From Prevotella sp. oral taxon 376 (lineage in GTDB: Bacteria; Bacteroidota; Bacteroidia; Bacteroidales; Bacteroidaceae), in assembly GCF_003043945.1 (NCBI RefSeq), contig NZ_PYXG01000002.1, positions 527,501 through 591,500 of the forward strand: 64,000 nt of DNA. Direction: 5' to 3'. The notes under the pieces were generated by a model that ran no database searches, was not told the DNA's origin, and saw nothing but the letters and a program-made list of their open reading frames with translations. Shown piece by piece: positions 10,871-19,222 of this stretch; position 1 is the first letter of the stretch, and each line of letters opens with the position of its first letter. Both the position numbers and the translations under genes were made by a program.

Positions 10871-11562
10871 ATGGAACGATAAAAATTCATAAATTCTCTC
10901 GCAGACCTTGCCGCTGTCGGTTCGTGAAGAATAGACTGGCAAGGTTTGCATTTTAAGCCAGTTATAAATTAACCATTTTAAGTTAAAGAAGAAGGCGAAA
11001 AATTCTTTTTCCTTTACAAACGGAAATCGCAATCCAGAAGAAAACTTGCTCGCCGAGACCGCGCTTTTCAAGGAAAAAAGGTCGTTTTTAAACAATTCCG
11101 AGGCCTTTTTGCCTCCTTTTTCCTTACTGTCAGCCGTTATCTGCCTCGCAAAAAGCCGTTGCTGACCGTGCAAAAGGCCACCTTTTACTTGCCTTTTAGC
11201 CGCTTTTTATCAAGATTTCCCTTACAAATTCATGCACGAAACCTTATAAATCGTTGCAACTCATTGATTATCAAGAAAATCCGGAAACAGGAAAAATCAG
11301 CCCCATTTTCAAGCAAAGAGAGAGCCGCCGACAAAAAACAGCCTGATTTTTGAGGATAAGCGTTAAAACAAGTAAGAATTTAGTTGCATATAGGAACCTA
11401 CAAACACCATGCCCCGAAACGCAAGACCGTCCGGCATCCCATAGCTATGCTTCATGCAAAACCAAACAAACCCGGGAGAAACCCTTTCCGGGTGCTCCCC
11501 ATGGCAGAAGTCTCCTTGCCGGCAGACTGCCCCACCCCGCCAGCAAGGCAAGGACGGCCCTC
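10871..11562. repeat. Gene-free stretch with AAAAGGC/GCAGATAACGG-type repeats (about 11040-11215)
   Basis: No convincing gene lies in these 690 bases. The segment 11040-11215 is full of short reiterated words, best read on the minus strand: GCGGCTAAAAGGCAAGTAAAAGG, GGCCTTTTGC, GCAACGGCTTTTTGCGAG, GCAGATAACGG, AAAAAGGAGGCAAAAAGGCC. The same words recur at 27960-28035. It separates the sigma operon from the GlsB gene. It could form hairpins that end transcription, but no single clean terminator stands out. Confidence 0.5.
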
Positions 11563-11799
11563 CTACTTCTTGGCGAACAGCGAGACAATCCACAGCAGAA
11601 GCACGGCCCCCACGACAGCGGTTCCGATCTCGCCGAGAGTTCCAGCCCATGTAATCCCAAGCCAGTCCAGGACATGGCCGCCAAGCCAACCGCCTACGAG
11701 GCCGAGCAACAAGTCGACAACGCACCCCGACCCTTTGTGCTTGAAAAGCCGGCTGGCAATGAAACCGGCAAGAATCCCCACGATAATCGTCCAAATCAT
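11563..11799 (-). CDS. GlsB/YeaQ/YmgE-family small membrane protein
   Basis: 78 residues from the internal ATG at 11799 (MIWTIIVGILAGFIASRLF); an earlier ATG at 11832 adds 11 residues that do not match the family's usual start. Three hydrophobic segments with glycine-rich turns (LLLGLVGGWLGGHVLDWLG, IGTAVVGAVLLLWIVSLFA) fit the transglycosylase-associated / GlsB family. These are inner-membrane proteins linked to stress responses, with no established enzyme activity. A minus-strand TATTTTTG (11861-11868) is a possible -7 element. Confidence 0.85.
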   Translation of the reverse strand: MIWTIIVGILAGFIASRLFKHKGSGCVVDLLLGLVGGWLGGHVLDWLGITWAGTLGEIGTAVVGAVLLLWIVSLFAKK

Positions 11800-11908
11800 A
11801 ATAATACACCATTTTATGTCTATCGGGGACAAATATACCTTTTTTTGTTCTAATTTTCCACAAAAATACCATTTTTTAATATATTAAAGAATTGAAAGAA
11901 AGGTTTTC

Positions 11909-11940
11909 TTTGGCAATTAGGCAGAAAAAACATAACTTTG
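11909..11940 (+). promoter_or_regulatory. Promoter of the exporter operon
   Basis: TTTG (11909-11912), a 20-base spacer and TAACTTTG (11933-11940) match the Bacteroidota consensus exactly. The predicted start of transcription is about 25 bases before ATG 11968, supporting that start codon over the ATG inside the promoter-proximal region. Confidence 0.8.
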
Positions 11941-11967
11941 CAAGCGGTTTATGCATTTATTACGATT

Positions 11968-12840
11968 ATGAAGACTAAGATCTTACTTCCACTGATTCTC
12001 CTACTCCTGTTACTGGTCGGCGGCCTGGTGTATCTCTACATGAGCCTCGACCGACAGAAGCAGGAGAATAAGGCTATGCAGGAACTTGCCGAGCTTGACA
12101 AGCAGGAAATGGAAAACCAATACCAGCAGTTCGCACAGCAATACAGCGAGATGAAAACCCAGATAAACAACGACTCCATCGTCGCACAGCTCACCGCGGA
12201 GCAGGAAAAGACCCAGAGACTCCTCCGGGAACTTAAGGAGACGAAGAGCTCCGACGCACGGGAAATCACCCGCCTGAAAAAAGAACTGGCCACCGTGAGA
12301 GCCGTCCTGCGGAGCTATGTCATGGAGATAGACTCGCTGAATCGGCTGAATCAGAACCTCGCGGCAGAGAATACGCGTGTAAAAGGACAGTATGAAGAGG
12401 CCACACGGCAGATAGAAAGCCTCAGCACCGACAAGGCCTCGCTCTCCGAGAAAGTGGCCATCGCCGCCCAACTCGATGCCATCGGCATCAACATCCAGGC
12501 CAAGGACAAGCACGGAAGAACCACCGACAGGGTGGCAAAGGCAAAGGTCCTGCAAGTAAACTTCTCGCTGGCAAAGAATGTTACGGCCCAGAGCGGCATG
12601 AAGAACATCTATGTGCGCATCTCCTCCCCGGCTGGCGGCGTGCTCGGAAACGCGGGCTCCTTCAATTATGAGAACCGCAGTCTGCAAGCCTCCATGAAGA
12701 AAAGCGTGGAATACGGAGGCCAGGAGACGCCCGTCTCCATGTACTGGGATGTGATCCAGGCACTGGTCAGCGGCACCTATGGCGTCAGCATCTTTGCCGA
12801 CGGCAACATGATTGGTTCGAAAAGTGTTACTTTAAAATAG
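11968..12840 (+). CDS. Membrane-anchored periplasmic coiled-coil protein
   Basis: 290 residues from ATG 11968. One N-terminal membrane anchor (LLPLILLLLLLVGGLVYLYM) is followed by a long coiled coil (about 35-175, Gln/Glu/Lys rich, heptad-like) and a C-terminal beta-rich domain (VLQVNFSLAKNVTAQSGMKNIYVRI, GGQETPVSMYWD, GTYGVSIFADGNMIGSKS). It starts an operon with a TolC-like channel, an HlyD-like adaptor and two permeases, with only 4 bases before the next gene. It may help assemble or stabilise the trans-envelope exporter; that is inference. I do not recognise a named family. Confidence 0.7.
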   Translation: MKTKILLPLILLLLLLVGGLVYLYMSLDRQKQENKAMQELAELDKQEMENQYQQFAQQYSEMKTQINNDSIVAQLTAEQEKTQRLLRELKETKSSDAREITRLKKELATVRAVLRSYVMEIDSLNRLNQNLAAENTRVKGQYEEATRQIESLSTDKASLSEKVAIAAQLDAIGINIQAKDKHGRTTDRVAKAKVLQVNFSLAKNVTAQSGMKNIYVRISSPAGGVLGNAGSFNYENRSLQASMKKSVEYGGQETPVSMYWDVIQALVSGTYGVSIFADGNMIGSKSVTLK

Positions 12841-12844
12841 ACTG

Positions 12845-14356
12845 ATGAAAAAGATATTTTTAGCGATAAGCTTTTGCCTCATGGCATTCAGTCTGCAAGC
12901 GCAACGAGTGCTGAGCCTCGACAGTTGCCGGGCCTTGGCATTGCGCAACAACAAGCAACTGAATGTATCGAGGCTGAAACAAGATGTGGCCATGAATATC
13001 CGCAAGGCCGCACGCACCAAATATCTGCCAAAGGTTGACGCTTTGGGGGGCTACGAATACTTCAGCAAGGAGATTTCCCTGCTTAACAACAGGCAGAAAG
13101 CGACATTGAGTGGACTGGGCTCCAGCATCGTAACCGGGGTCTCCTCCACGCTCAGCACAGACATTGGCAACATACTGACAGGGCTCGCGCAACAGGGCGT
13201 CATTACCCCGCAGGCAGCCCAACAGCTGGGCACCCTGCTACAACAGGCCGGCAGCAACATCGGTACTCCGCTCGCTCAGGCCGGCGACCGGTTAGGACAA
13301 AGCATTGCCGACGCCTTCAGGACCGACACGAGAAACATCTGGTCGGGAGCCGTCATGCTGCGGCAGCCCATCTTCATGGGAGGAGCCATCACCGCCGCCA
13401 ACCGCATGGCTGACCTGGGAGAGCAGCTGGCACAGAACGACTTGAGCCTCAAATCCCAGAGCACGCTCTATAATATAGACCAGACCTATTGGCTGGTAGT
13501 CTCGTTGAGACAGAAGCAAAAGCTGGCACTGAGCTTCAAGGACCTCGTCAAGAAACTAAGCGACGATGTCCACAAGATGATCAAGGAAGGCGTGGCTACC
13601 AAGGCCGACGGCCTCCGGGTGGATGTAACGGTGAATGAAGCGGATATGGCCGTTACCCAGATAGAGGACGGGCTGGTACTTGCCAAGATGCTGCTCTGCC
13701 AGCTGTGCGGCCTTCCCGCCGATGAGCCCATCACCCTTCTCGACGAGAACAAGAACGACCTCTCCGCGATAACTGCCGCGGAAAGCTACCCGTCCGACTC
13801 CACCTATAGCAGCCGGCCGGAAGTAAGAATGCTGCAAAATGCCGTTGACATGAGCAAGGAGAATACCCGGCTTGTGCGCGCAATGTATCTTCCTCACATC
13901 GCGCTCACGGGCGGCTACATCATCTCGAACCCCAATGTGTTCAACGGTTTTGAGCGTAAGTTCTCCGGAGTGTGGAATGTGGGTGTCCTGGTTCAGGTCC
14001 CCCTGTGGAACTGGTTTGAAGGAGTCTACAAGGTCAGAGCCACTAAAGCTGCCACGAGCATAGCCATGATGGAGCTCGGCGATGTGCAGGAAAAGATAAA
14101 CTTGCAAGTTACCCAAAGCCGCTTTAAGCTCAAGGAAGCGCAGAAACGACAGGTCATGACACAGGAAAACATGAAGAGCGCGGAGGAAAACCTGCGTTGC
14201 GCAAACCTCGGATTCAGGGAAGGAGTGATGCAGATAGCCGATGTCATGGCGGCTCAGACAGCCTGGCAGAAGGCCCAGAATCAGAAAATTGACGCCGAAA
14301 TAGAGGTGAAACTGGCACAGGTAAACCTGCAGAAGGCACTCGGTGTTTTGGAATAA
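12845..14356 (+). CDS. TolC-family outer membrane efflux protein
   Basis: 503 residues with signal peptide MKKIFLAISFCLMAFSLQAQ and the OEP pattern of a TolC protomer: LSLDSCRALALRNNKQLNVS at the mature N-terminus and a second related repeat ending in QLAQVNLQKALGVLE-like helices. The Gly/Gln-rich insert around residues 75-150 (LSGLGSSIVTGVSSTLS, QQAGSNIGTPLAQAGDRLG) is longer than in simple TolC proteins. It should form the outer-membrane channel of the exporter encoded by the following genes. Confidence 0.9.
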   Translation: MKKIFLAISFCLMAFSLQAQRVLSLDSCRALALRNNKQLNVSRLKQDVAMNIRKAARTKYLPKVDALGGYEYFSKEISLLNNRQKATLSGLGSSIVTGVSSTLSTDIGNILTGLAQQGVITPQAAQQLGTLLQQAGSNIGTPLAQAGDRLGQSIADAFRTDTRNIWSGAVMLRQPIFMGGAITAANRMADLGEQLAQNDLSLKSQSTLYNIDQTYWLVVSLRQKQKLALSFKDLVKKLSDDVHKMIKEGVATKADGLRVDVTVNEADMAVTQIEDGLVLAKMLLCQLCGLPADEPITLLDENKNDLSAITAAESYPSDSTYSSRPEVRMLQNAVDMSKENTRLVRAMYLPHIALTGGYIISNPNVFNGFERKFSGVWNVGVLVQVPLWNWFEGVYKVRATKAATSIAMMELGDVQEKINLQVTQSRFKLKEAQKRQVMTQENMKSAEENLRCANLGFREGVMQIADVMAAQTAWQKAQNQKIDAEIEVKLAQVNLQKALGVLE

Positions 14357-14377
14357 GAAAGAAAAAAGAATCAAGAT

Positions 14378-15364
14378 ATGTCAGCAAAACAACAACACAA
14401 CAACATCTTGTTAGCCGTTTTGGGATTCATTGCGGTGGTGGTTATCGTTGCCCTTATCGGCTTCTTCACGCTCGGGAGACAAGAAGACATCGTACAAGGC
14501 GAGGTTGAAGTTTCAGAGTATCGCGTATCATCCAAGCTCCCGGGACGAGTCGTCGAGCTTCGGGTAAAGGAGGGCGACTATGTCCGTATCGGCGACACGC
14601 TTGCCATCCTGCGGGTTCCGGAGGTAGACGCACAAAAGAATGTGGCGCAAGCAACCGGCGAAGCCGCCAAGGCCATACAAGATCTTACCGATGCCGGAGC
14701 CCGCAAAGAGCAGATTCAGGGCGCCTACCAACTCTACCAACAGGCGCAGGCTGCCAGCGAAATTGCCATGAAAACCTACACCCGCATGCAGAATCTGTAT
14801 GACGAGGGAGTTATCAGCGGGCAGAAGCGCGACGAGGCTTTTGCCGCCTACAAGGCAACGGAAGCCCAGGTAAAGGCCGCCAAGAGCCAGTATGACCTTG
14901 CCAGAAACGGTGCCCGCGAGCAGGAAAAGCAAATCGCCGCAAAGAACGCACAGGCAGCAAAGAGTGCCGTGGAGGTGGTAAACTCTCTGCTGCGGGAAAC
15001 TGTGCAGGTATCGCAGGTAGAAGGTGAGGTGGCCAATGTCTACCCCAAAGTCGGCGAACTCGTGGGTATAGGATCACCCATCATGAGCATATCCGTAATG
15101 AGCGACCTGTGGGGAACCTTCAATGTCCGGGAGGACAAGCTGAAAGGGCTCAAGGTAGGCGACACCTTCACCGCCTTCTCCCCTGCCTTCAACAAAGAGC
15201 TGAAGATGAAAGTCTTCTATATCAAGGACGAGGGTTCCTATGCCACCTGGAAGGCCACGAAGACCACAGGACAGTATGACTTGAAGACATTTGAGGTAAA
15301 AGCCCGACCGATCGACAAGTTCGAGGGTCTCAGACCGGGCATGAGTCTGATCATCAAAGAATGA
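14378..15364 (+). CDS. HlyD/EmrA-type periplasmic adaptor (membrane fusion) protein
   Basis: 328 residues. One N-terminal membrane helix (about 9-31) is followed by a lipoyl/barrel-sandwich half (VSSKLPGRVVELRVKEGDYV), an alpha-helical hairpin of about 100 residues rich in Ala, Gln and Lys, and the second half-lipoyl domain (VANVYPKVGELV). It links the inner-membrane permeases to the TolC-like channel. It sits 21 bases after the channel gene and 24 before the first permease gene, in one operon. Confidence 0.9.
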   Translation: MSAKQQHNNILLAVLGFIAVVVIVALIGFFTLGRQEDIVQGEVEVSEYRVSSKLPGRVVELRVKEGDYVRIGDTLAILRVPEVDAQKNVAQATGEAAKAIQDLTDAGARKEQIQGAYQLYQQAQAASEIAMKTYTRMQNLYDEGVISGQKRDEAFAAYKATEAQVKAAKSQYDLARNGAREQEKQIAAKNAQAAKSAVEVVNSLLRETVQVSQVEGEVANVYPKVGELVGIGSPIMSISVMSDLWGTFNVREDKLKGLKVGDTFTAFSPAFNKELKMKVFYIKDEGSYATWKATKTTGQYDLKTFEVKARPIDKFEGLRPGMSLIIKE

Positions 15365-15388
15365 TCTTGCGTTATCAAGAAAGGCGAG

Positions 15389-16552
15389 ATGCTGAAGCAG
15401 ATATACCATATAGCAGTAAGGGAATGTGGAATTCTAAGGAAGAATCCCATCTATGTGTTCTGCATGGTTATATTTCCGATTCTCTGCATCCTCTTCTTTA
15501 CCTCGCTGATGAACGAGGGGCAGCCCATTGAGATGCCGATCGGCGTCGTCGATCAGGACAACACCGCCACCACTCGGAGCATGATCCGCACGCTCGACGG
15601 CTTCCAGACTTCGCGTGTAGTGGCCCGCTATCCCAATGTGAACGAAGCCCGACAGGCCATTCAGAGGAATCAGATATATGCCTTCCTGTATATTCCGAAA
15701 GGCACGACCAGCGATCTGCTGTCATCCCGGCAGCCAAAGATTTCATTCTATTACAGTAGCGTCACGCTCGTCGCGGGCTCCACTTTGTTCCGCGACCTGA
15801 AAACCGTTGCCACGCTGGGTTCCGCCGCCGTGGGCTCTGCCAAGCTGTCTGCCCTGGGCAAGACAAGTAAGGAAATCACCACCATCCTTCAACCTATAGC
15901 CGTCGACCTGCACATGATAGGCAATCCGTGGGGAAACTATAATGTCTATCTGAGCACTTCCATGCTGCCCGGCGTGCTGATGATATTCATCTTCCTCATC
16001 ACGCCTTACTCCATTGGCACTGAACTGAAGTTCAAGACTTCACGGGAACTTATCCGCATGGCAGGGGGCAACATCCATGTGGCCATTGCCGGAAAGATGC
16101 TCCCGCAGTTCCTGATCTTCCTGACAATATTCTACTGCTATGAGTTCTACATCTTCTATATCCTCCAGTTTCCGCACCCCGGAGGCATCGTTCCCATACT
16201 CTTGGCGGGGTTATTAGCGGTGCTATCGGCCCAGGCATTCGGCATATTTGCCTTCGGCCTGATGCCCTCCCTGCGCATGTCGATGAGTATATGCTCGCTG
16301 TGGGCGGTGCTCAGCTTCTCCACGAGTGGCGCCACCTATCCGCTCTTTTCGATGAGCCCGATGATAGAGGCATTGGCCCAACTGTTTCCCCTGCGCCACT
16401 ATTACATGATCTATCAGACAAGTATATTCAATGGCTATTCCCTCGCCGACAGCTTCTGGAATATCGGCGCGATGATTATTTTCATAGCGCTCCCGATGCT
16501 CACCGTCAACCATATCAAGACCGCCATGGAGAAATATGTCTATATTCCTTAG
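15389..16552 (+). CDS. ABC-2 type exporter permease (first of two)
   Basis: 387 residues with the ABC-2 layout: an N-terminal membrane helix (YVFCMVIFPILCILFFTSL), a large extracytoplasmic domain (PIGVVDQDNTATTRSMIRTL, ARQAIQRNQIYAFLYIPKG), then five C-terminal helices (GVLMIFIFLITPYSIGTELK onward). There is no Walker A or B motif, so it needs a separate ATPase. The next permease gene follows after 3 bases, and the two probably form a heterodimer. Confidence 0.88.
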   Translation: MLKQIYHIAVRECGILRKNPIYVFCMVIFPILCILFFTSLMNEGQPIEMPIGVVDQDNTATTRSMIRTLDGFQTSRVVARYPNVNEARQAIQRNQIYAFLYIPKGTTSDLLSSRQPKISFYYSSVTLVAGSTLFRDLKTVATLGSAAVGSAKLSALGKTSKEITTILQPIAVDLHMIGNPWGNYNVYLSTSMLPGVLMIFIFLITPYSIGTELKFKTSRELIRMAGGNIHVAIAGKMLPQFLIFLTIFYCYEFYIFYILQFPHPGGIVPILLAGLLAVLSAQAFGIFAFGLMPSLRMSMSICSLWAVLSFSTSGATYPLFSMSPMIEALAQLFPLRHYYMIYQTSIFNGYSLADSFWNIGAMIIFIALPMLTVNHIKTAMEKYVYIP

Positions 16553-16555
16553 CCT

Positions 16556-17869
16556 ATGAGAGAAGACAGACTACGATATCGCATCGCGGAGGGCCTCAAG
16601 GACATGTGCCATATATGGGCAAAGGAAATGCGCTCTACCATTACCGACGAGGGAGTGCTCATCTTCTGCGTGCTCGTGCCACTGCTCTATCCGCTGCTTT
16701 ACTCATGGATTTACAACAACGAGGTGGTCAGGGATGTCAGCGTTGCCGTCGTAGACCTCGACCATTCGCACGTAAGCCGCCAGTTTATCCGCATGTTCGA
16801 CGGAGCCAGCGACACCAAGGTGGCCTACTACTGCAACAGCCTTGACGAGGCGAAAGCGCTCGTGGGCAAGCAAGCCGTCCACGGGGTGCTCTACTTCCCA
16901 AGTGATTTCGAGAAGCGGCTGAACCGTGGAGAACAGGCACATGTGGGCGTTTACTGCAACATGAGCCTGATGCTTACCTACAAGGCCATCTACCAGACGG
17001 CCCAAGCCGTCTCCCAAGACATCAATTCGCAGATACAGATATCACGGTCGAACGGCTTTACCAATCGCGACGATGAGATTACCGCAAGGCCCCTGGACTT
17101 TGACGAAGTACCCATTTTCAATGCCACCGGAGGCTATGGAAACGCCGTCCTGCCTGGCGTACTGGTCCTCATCCTGCAGCAGACACTGCTCCTCGGCATC
17201 GGGCTCTCTGCCGGCACGGCACGCGAGAACAACCGCTATCAGGATCTCGTGCCTATCTCGCGCCACTATAACGGCATCTTCCGGATCGTACTGGGCAAGT
17301 CGATGTGCTATTTCATGATCTACTGTGTCATGGCAGCTTACATCACCCTATGCGTGCCCCACTTCTTCTCGTTCACCTCGATGGTCTCCGCCAAGACTCT
17401 TATAGGGTTGATGCTGCCCTATCTGTTGGCGTGCATCTTCTTCGGAATGGCCCTGTCGTGTCTGGTAAGATACCGTGAGAATGTGATGCTCCTGGTCGTA
17501 TTCACCTCGCTGCCCTTCCTCTTCATGACCGGCATCAGCTGGCCGCAGGCTAACATCCCGGGCTTCTGGCAGGGCATTGCATGGCTCTTCCCCTCCACTT
17601 TCGGAGTGCGCGGGTTCATGCGCATCAACGAGATGAGGGCCTCACTGGCCGATATCCAAGTGGAATATCAGGCACTCTGGATTCAGGTGCTGGTCTACTT
17701 TTTCCTGACCTGTCTGGTCTATCGATACCAGATTCTGCGCACACGACGACACGCTTACAACCGTCTGGAGATACTGAAACGCAAGGCTCAAGAGGTCCGG
17801 GAGCGCAAGGCAAGACAGGCGGCATCCATGGCCGCAGGACCGACAGACGACAACACGGAACACCCATAG
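16556..17869 (+). CDS. ABC-2 type exporter permease (second of two)
   Basis: 437 residues with the same architecture as the preceding gene. The first helix is LIFCVLVPLLYPLLYSWIY, followed by an extracytoplasmic domain with VAVVDLDHSHVSRQFIRMF, then five helices, and a basic C-terminal tail rich in Arg/Lys (about 395-437). There is no ATP-binding motif. It is the last gene of the operon; no ATPase gene follows, which is unusual for an ABC exporter. The closest well-known relatives in layout are YhhJ/YhiI-RbbA systems, where the ATPase is fused to one permease. Confidence 0.87.
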   Translation: MREDRLRYRIAEGLKDMCHIWAKEMRSTITDEGVLIFCVLVPLLYPLLYSWIYNNEVVRDVSVAVVDLDHSHVSRQFIRMFDGASDTKVAYYCNSLDEAKALVGKQAVHGVLYFPSDFEKRLNRGEQAHVGVYCNMSLMLTYKAIYQTAQAVSQDINSQIQISRSNGFTNRDDEITARPLDFDEVPIFNATGGYGNAVLPGVLVLILQQTLLLGIGLSAGTARENNRYQDLVPISRHYNGIFRIVLGKSMCYFMIYCVMAAYITLCVPHFFSFTSMVSAKTLIGLMLPYLLACIFFGMALSCLVRYRENVMLLVVFTSLPFLFMTGISWPQANIPGFWQGIAWLFPSTFGVRGFMRINEMRASLADIQVEYQALWIQVLVYFFLTCLVYRYQILRTRRHAYNRLEILKRKAQEVRERKARQAASMAAGPTDDNTEHP

Positions 17870-17907
17870 GCCGCATCTCCTTTCCTTCTTGCCGCTGACA
17901 GAATTAC

Positions 17908-17970
17908 AAATTCGCCGATTTCGTCAATCAAATTCGCCGATTTCGTCGGACGAAATCGGCGAGATTGTCA
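17908..17970. repeat. 22-bp repeat cluster (locus B)
   Basis: Two units in one orientation (TTCGCCGATTTCGTC at 17911-17925 and 17933-17947, period 22) and one in the opposite orientation (GACGAAATCGGCG at 17949-17961) lie between the convergent permease and Mrp genes. The head-to-head join makes a palindrome around 17948. The core is the same as at 2098-2185 and 34926-34991. It could act as a bidirectional terminator here. Confidence 0.8.
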
Positions 17971-18005
17971 AGCTATCTATAACCTCCGCAAAAACCCGCT
18001 ACGGC

Positions 18006-19109
18006 CTAATCGCTCTTCACATGCAGTATCGGTGTCCTCGGCTTCTCGCGATTGCGCTTGTTGGTTACCGTAACCACGGCCTGCGCAAGATTGAGGAAAG
18101 CCTGCCCCATGGCGGTCTCATAGTCGAGGGCCGAGGGCGTGCCCTCGTCGCCGTTCTCACAAATGCTCTGCACGATGGGAATCTGCGCCAGCAATGGCAC
18201 GCCCATTTCCTCCGCCAGACTCTTGCATCCCTCTTTCCCGAAGATGTAATAACGGTTCTCGGGAAGCTCCGCCGGAGTAAACCATGCCATATTTTCCACA
18301 AGACCCAGAATAGGCACATTCACCTTTTCATTGCGATACATGTCGATTCCTTTGCGTGCGTCGGCCAGGGCAACGCGCTGCGGAGTAGACACAATGACCG
18401 CTCCCGTGATGCTCAGAGTCTGCAAGAGGGTCAGATGGATGTCGGAGGTGCCGGGAGGGGTGTCAAGGATAAAATAGTCCAACGCTCCCCAGTCAGCATC
18501 GGCAATGAGCTGTTTCAGCGCCGAAGTGGCCATCCCGCCTCGCCAGAGAGTTGCCGTGTCGGGACTGACGAAGAAACCGATGGAGAGCATCTTTACACCG
18601 TATTTCTCGACGGGCTCTATCAAATCGCGCCCGTCCTTGTGCACCCCATAGGGGCAGACATCCTCCACGCCGAACATCTTAGGCATCGACGGGCCGAAGA
18701 TATCGGTGTCAAGCAGTCCCACCTTGTAGCCTAACCGAGCCAGGGAAATGGCCAGATTAGCCGCCACGGTAGACTTCCCTACCCCGCCCTTGCCGGAACT
18801 CACGGCGATGATGTTCCTCACTTCCGGCAGCAGTTTCTCCACTTCGGGACGCGGGGCAGACTTGAACTCGGTCTGAATTTCCACCTCCACCTCCTTGCTC
18901 ACATGGTAGTGGATGGCCGCCTCAGCAGCTTTCAAGGTCGACTTGAGAAACGGGTCGGTGTCCCGGGGAAACAAAAGCACGATGCGCACCTTCATTCCGT
19001 TGATGCTCGGGGTATCTGCCAGCATCTCGCTTTCTATCAAGTTTTTCTTCGTACCCGGATAGACAACGGTAGCCAGGGCGTCCGTAATAAGTTTTGGATA
19101 TAATGTCAT
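18006..19109 (-). CDS. Mrp/NBP35-family Fe-S carrier P-loop ATPase
   Basis: 367 residues from ATG 19109 (MTLYPKLITDAL); an upstream start at 19181 would add an unconserved stretch and precedes the promoter. The N-terminal 90 residues or so form a MIP18/DUF59-like domain. The ATPase follows, with the deviant Walker A SSGKGGVGKSTVAANLA, switch region LLDTDIFGPSMPKMFG and Walker B LDYFILDTPPGTSD. These proteins carry and insert iron-sulfur clusters in the cytosol. The C-terminal CxxC pair seen in many Mrp proteins is absent (the region reads ENMAWFTPAELPENRYYIFG), which appears usual for the Bacteroidota version. Confidence 0.92.
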   Translation of the reverse strand: MTLYPKLITDALATVVYPGTKKNLIESEMLADTPSINGMKVRIVLLFPRDTDPFLKSTLKAAEAAIHYHVSKEVEVEIQTEFKSAPRPEVEKLLPEVRNIIAVSSGKGGVGKSTVAANLAISLARLGYKVGLLDTDIFGPSMPKMFGVEDVCPYGVHKDGRDLIEPVEKYGVKMLSIGFFVSPDTATLWRGGMATSALKQLIADADWGALDYFILDTPPGTSDIHLTLLQTLSITGAVIVSTPQRVALADARKGIDMYRNEKVNVPILGLVENMAWFTPAELPENRYYIFGKEGCKSLAEEMGVPLLAQIPIVQSICENGDEGTPSALDYETAMGQAFLNLAQAVVTVTNKRNREKPRTPILHVKSD

Positions 19110-19137
19110 AATTGTTTTTATATTTTCTTTTGTCTTA

Positions 19138-19168
19138 CAAAAATACACAAAATAAGTAGGATGAGCAA
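19138..19168 (-). promoter_or_regulatory. Promoter of the Mrp gene
   Basis: On the minus strand TTG (19166-19168), a 20-base spacer and TATTTTTG (19138-19145) fit the -33/-7 consensus, about 25-30 bases before ATG 19109. This supports the shorter start. Confidence 0.6.
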
Positions 19169-19185
19169 GCCCATCCGACAAAATA

Positions 19186-19218
19186 TTTGGACATCTCGGT
19201 TTTTTAGCGTAACTTTGC
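19186..19218 (+). promoter_or_regulatory. Promoter of the GH115-like gene
   Basis: TTTG (19186-19189), a 21-base spacer and TAACTTTG (19211-19218). The start codon at 19223 lies only 4 bases further on, so the message would be leaderless or nearly so if this promoter is used. Confidence 0.6.
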
Positions 19219-19222
19219 GATC

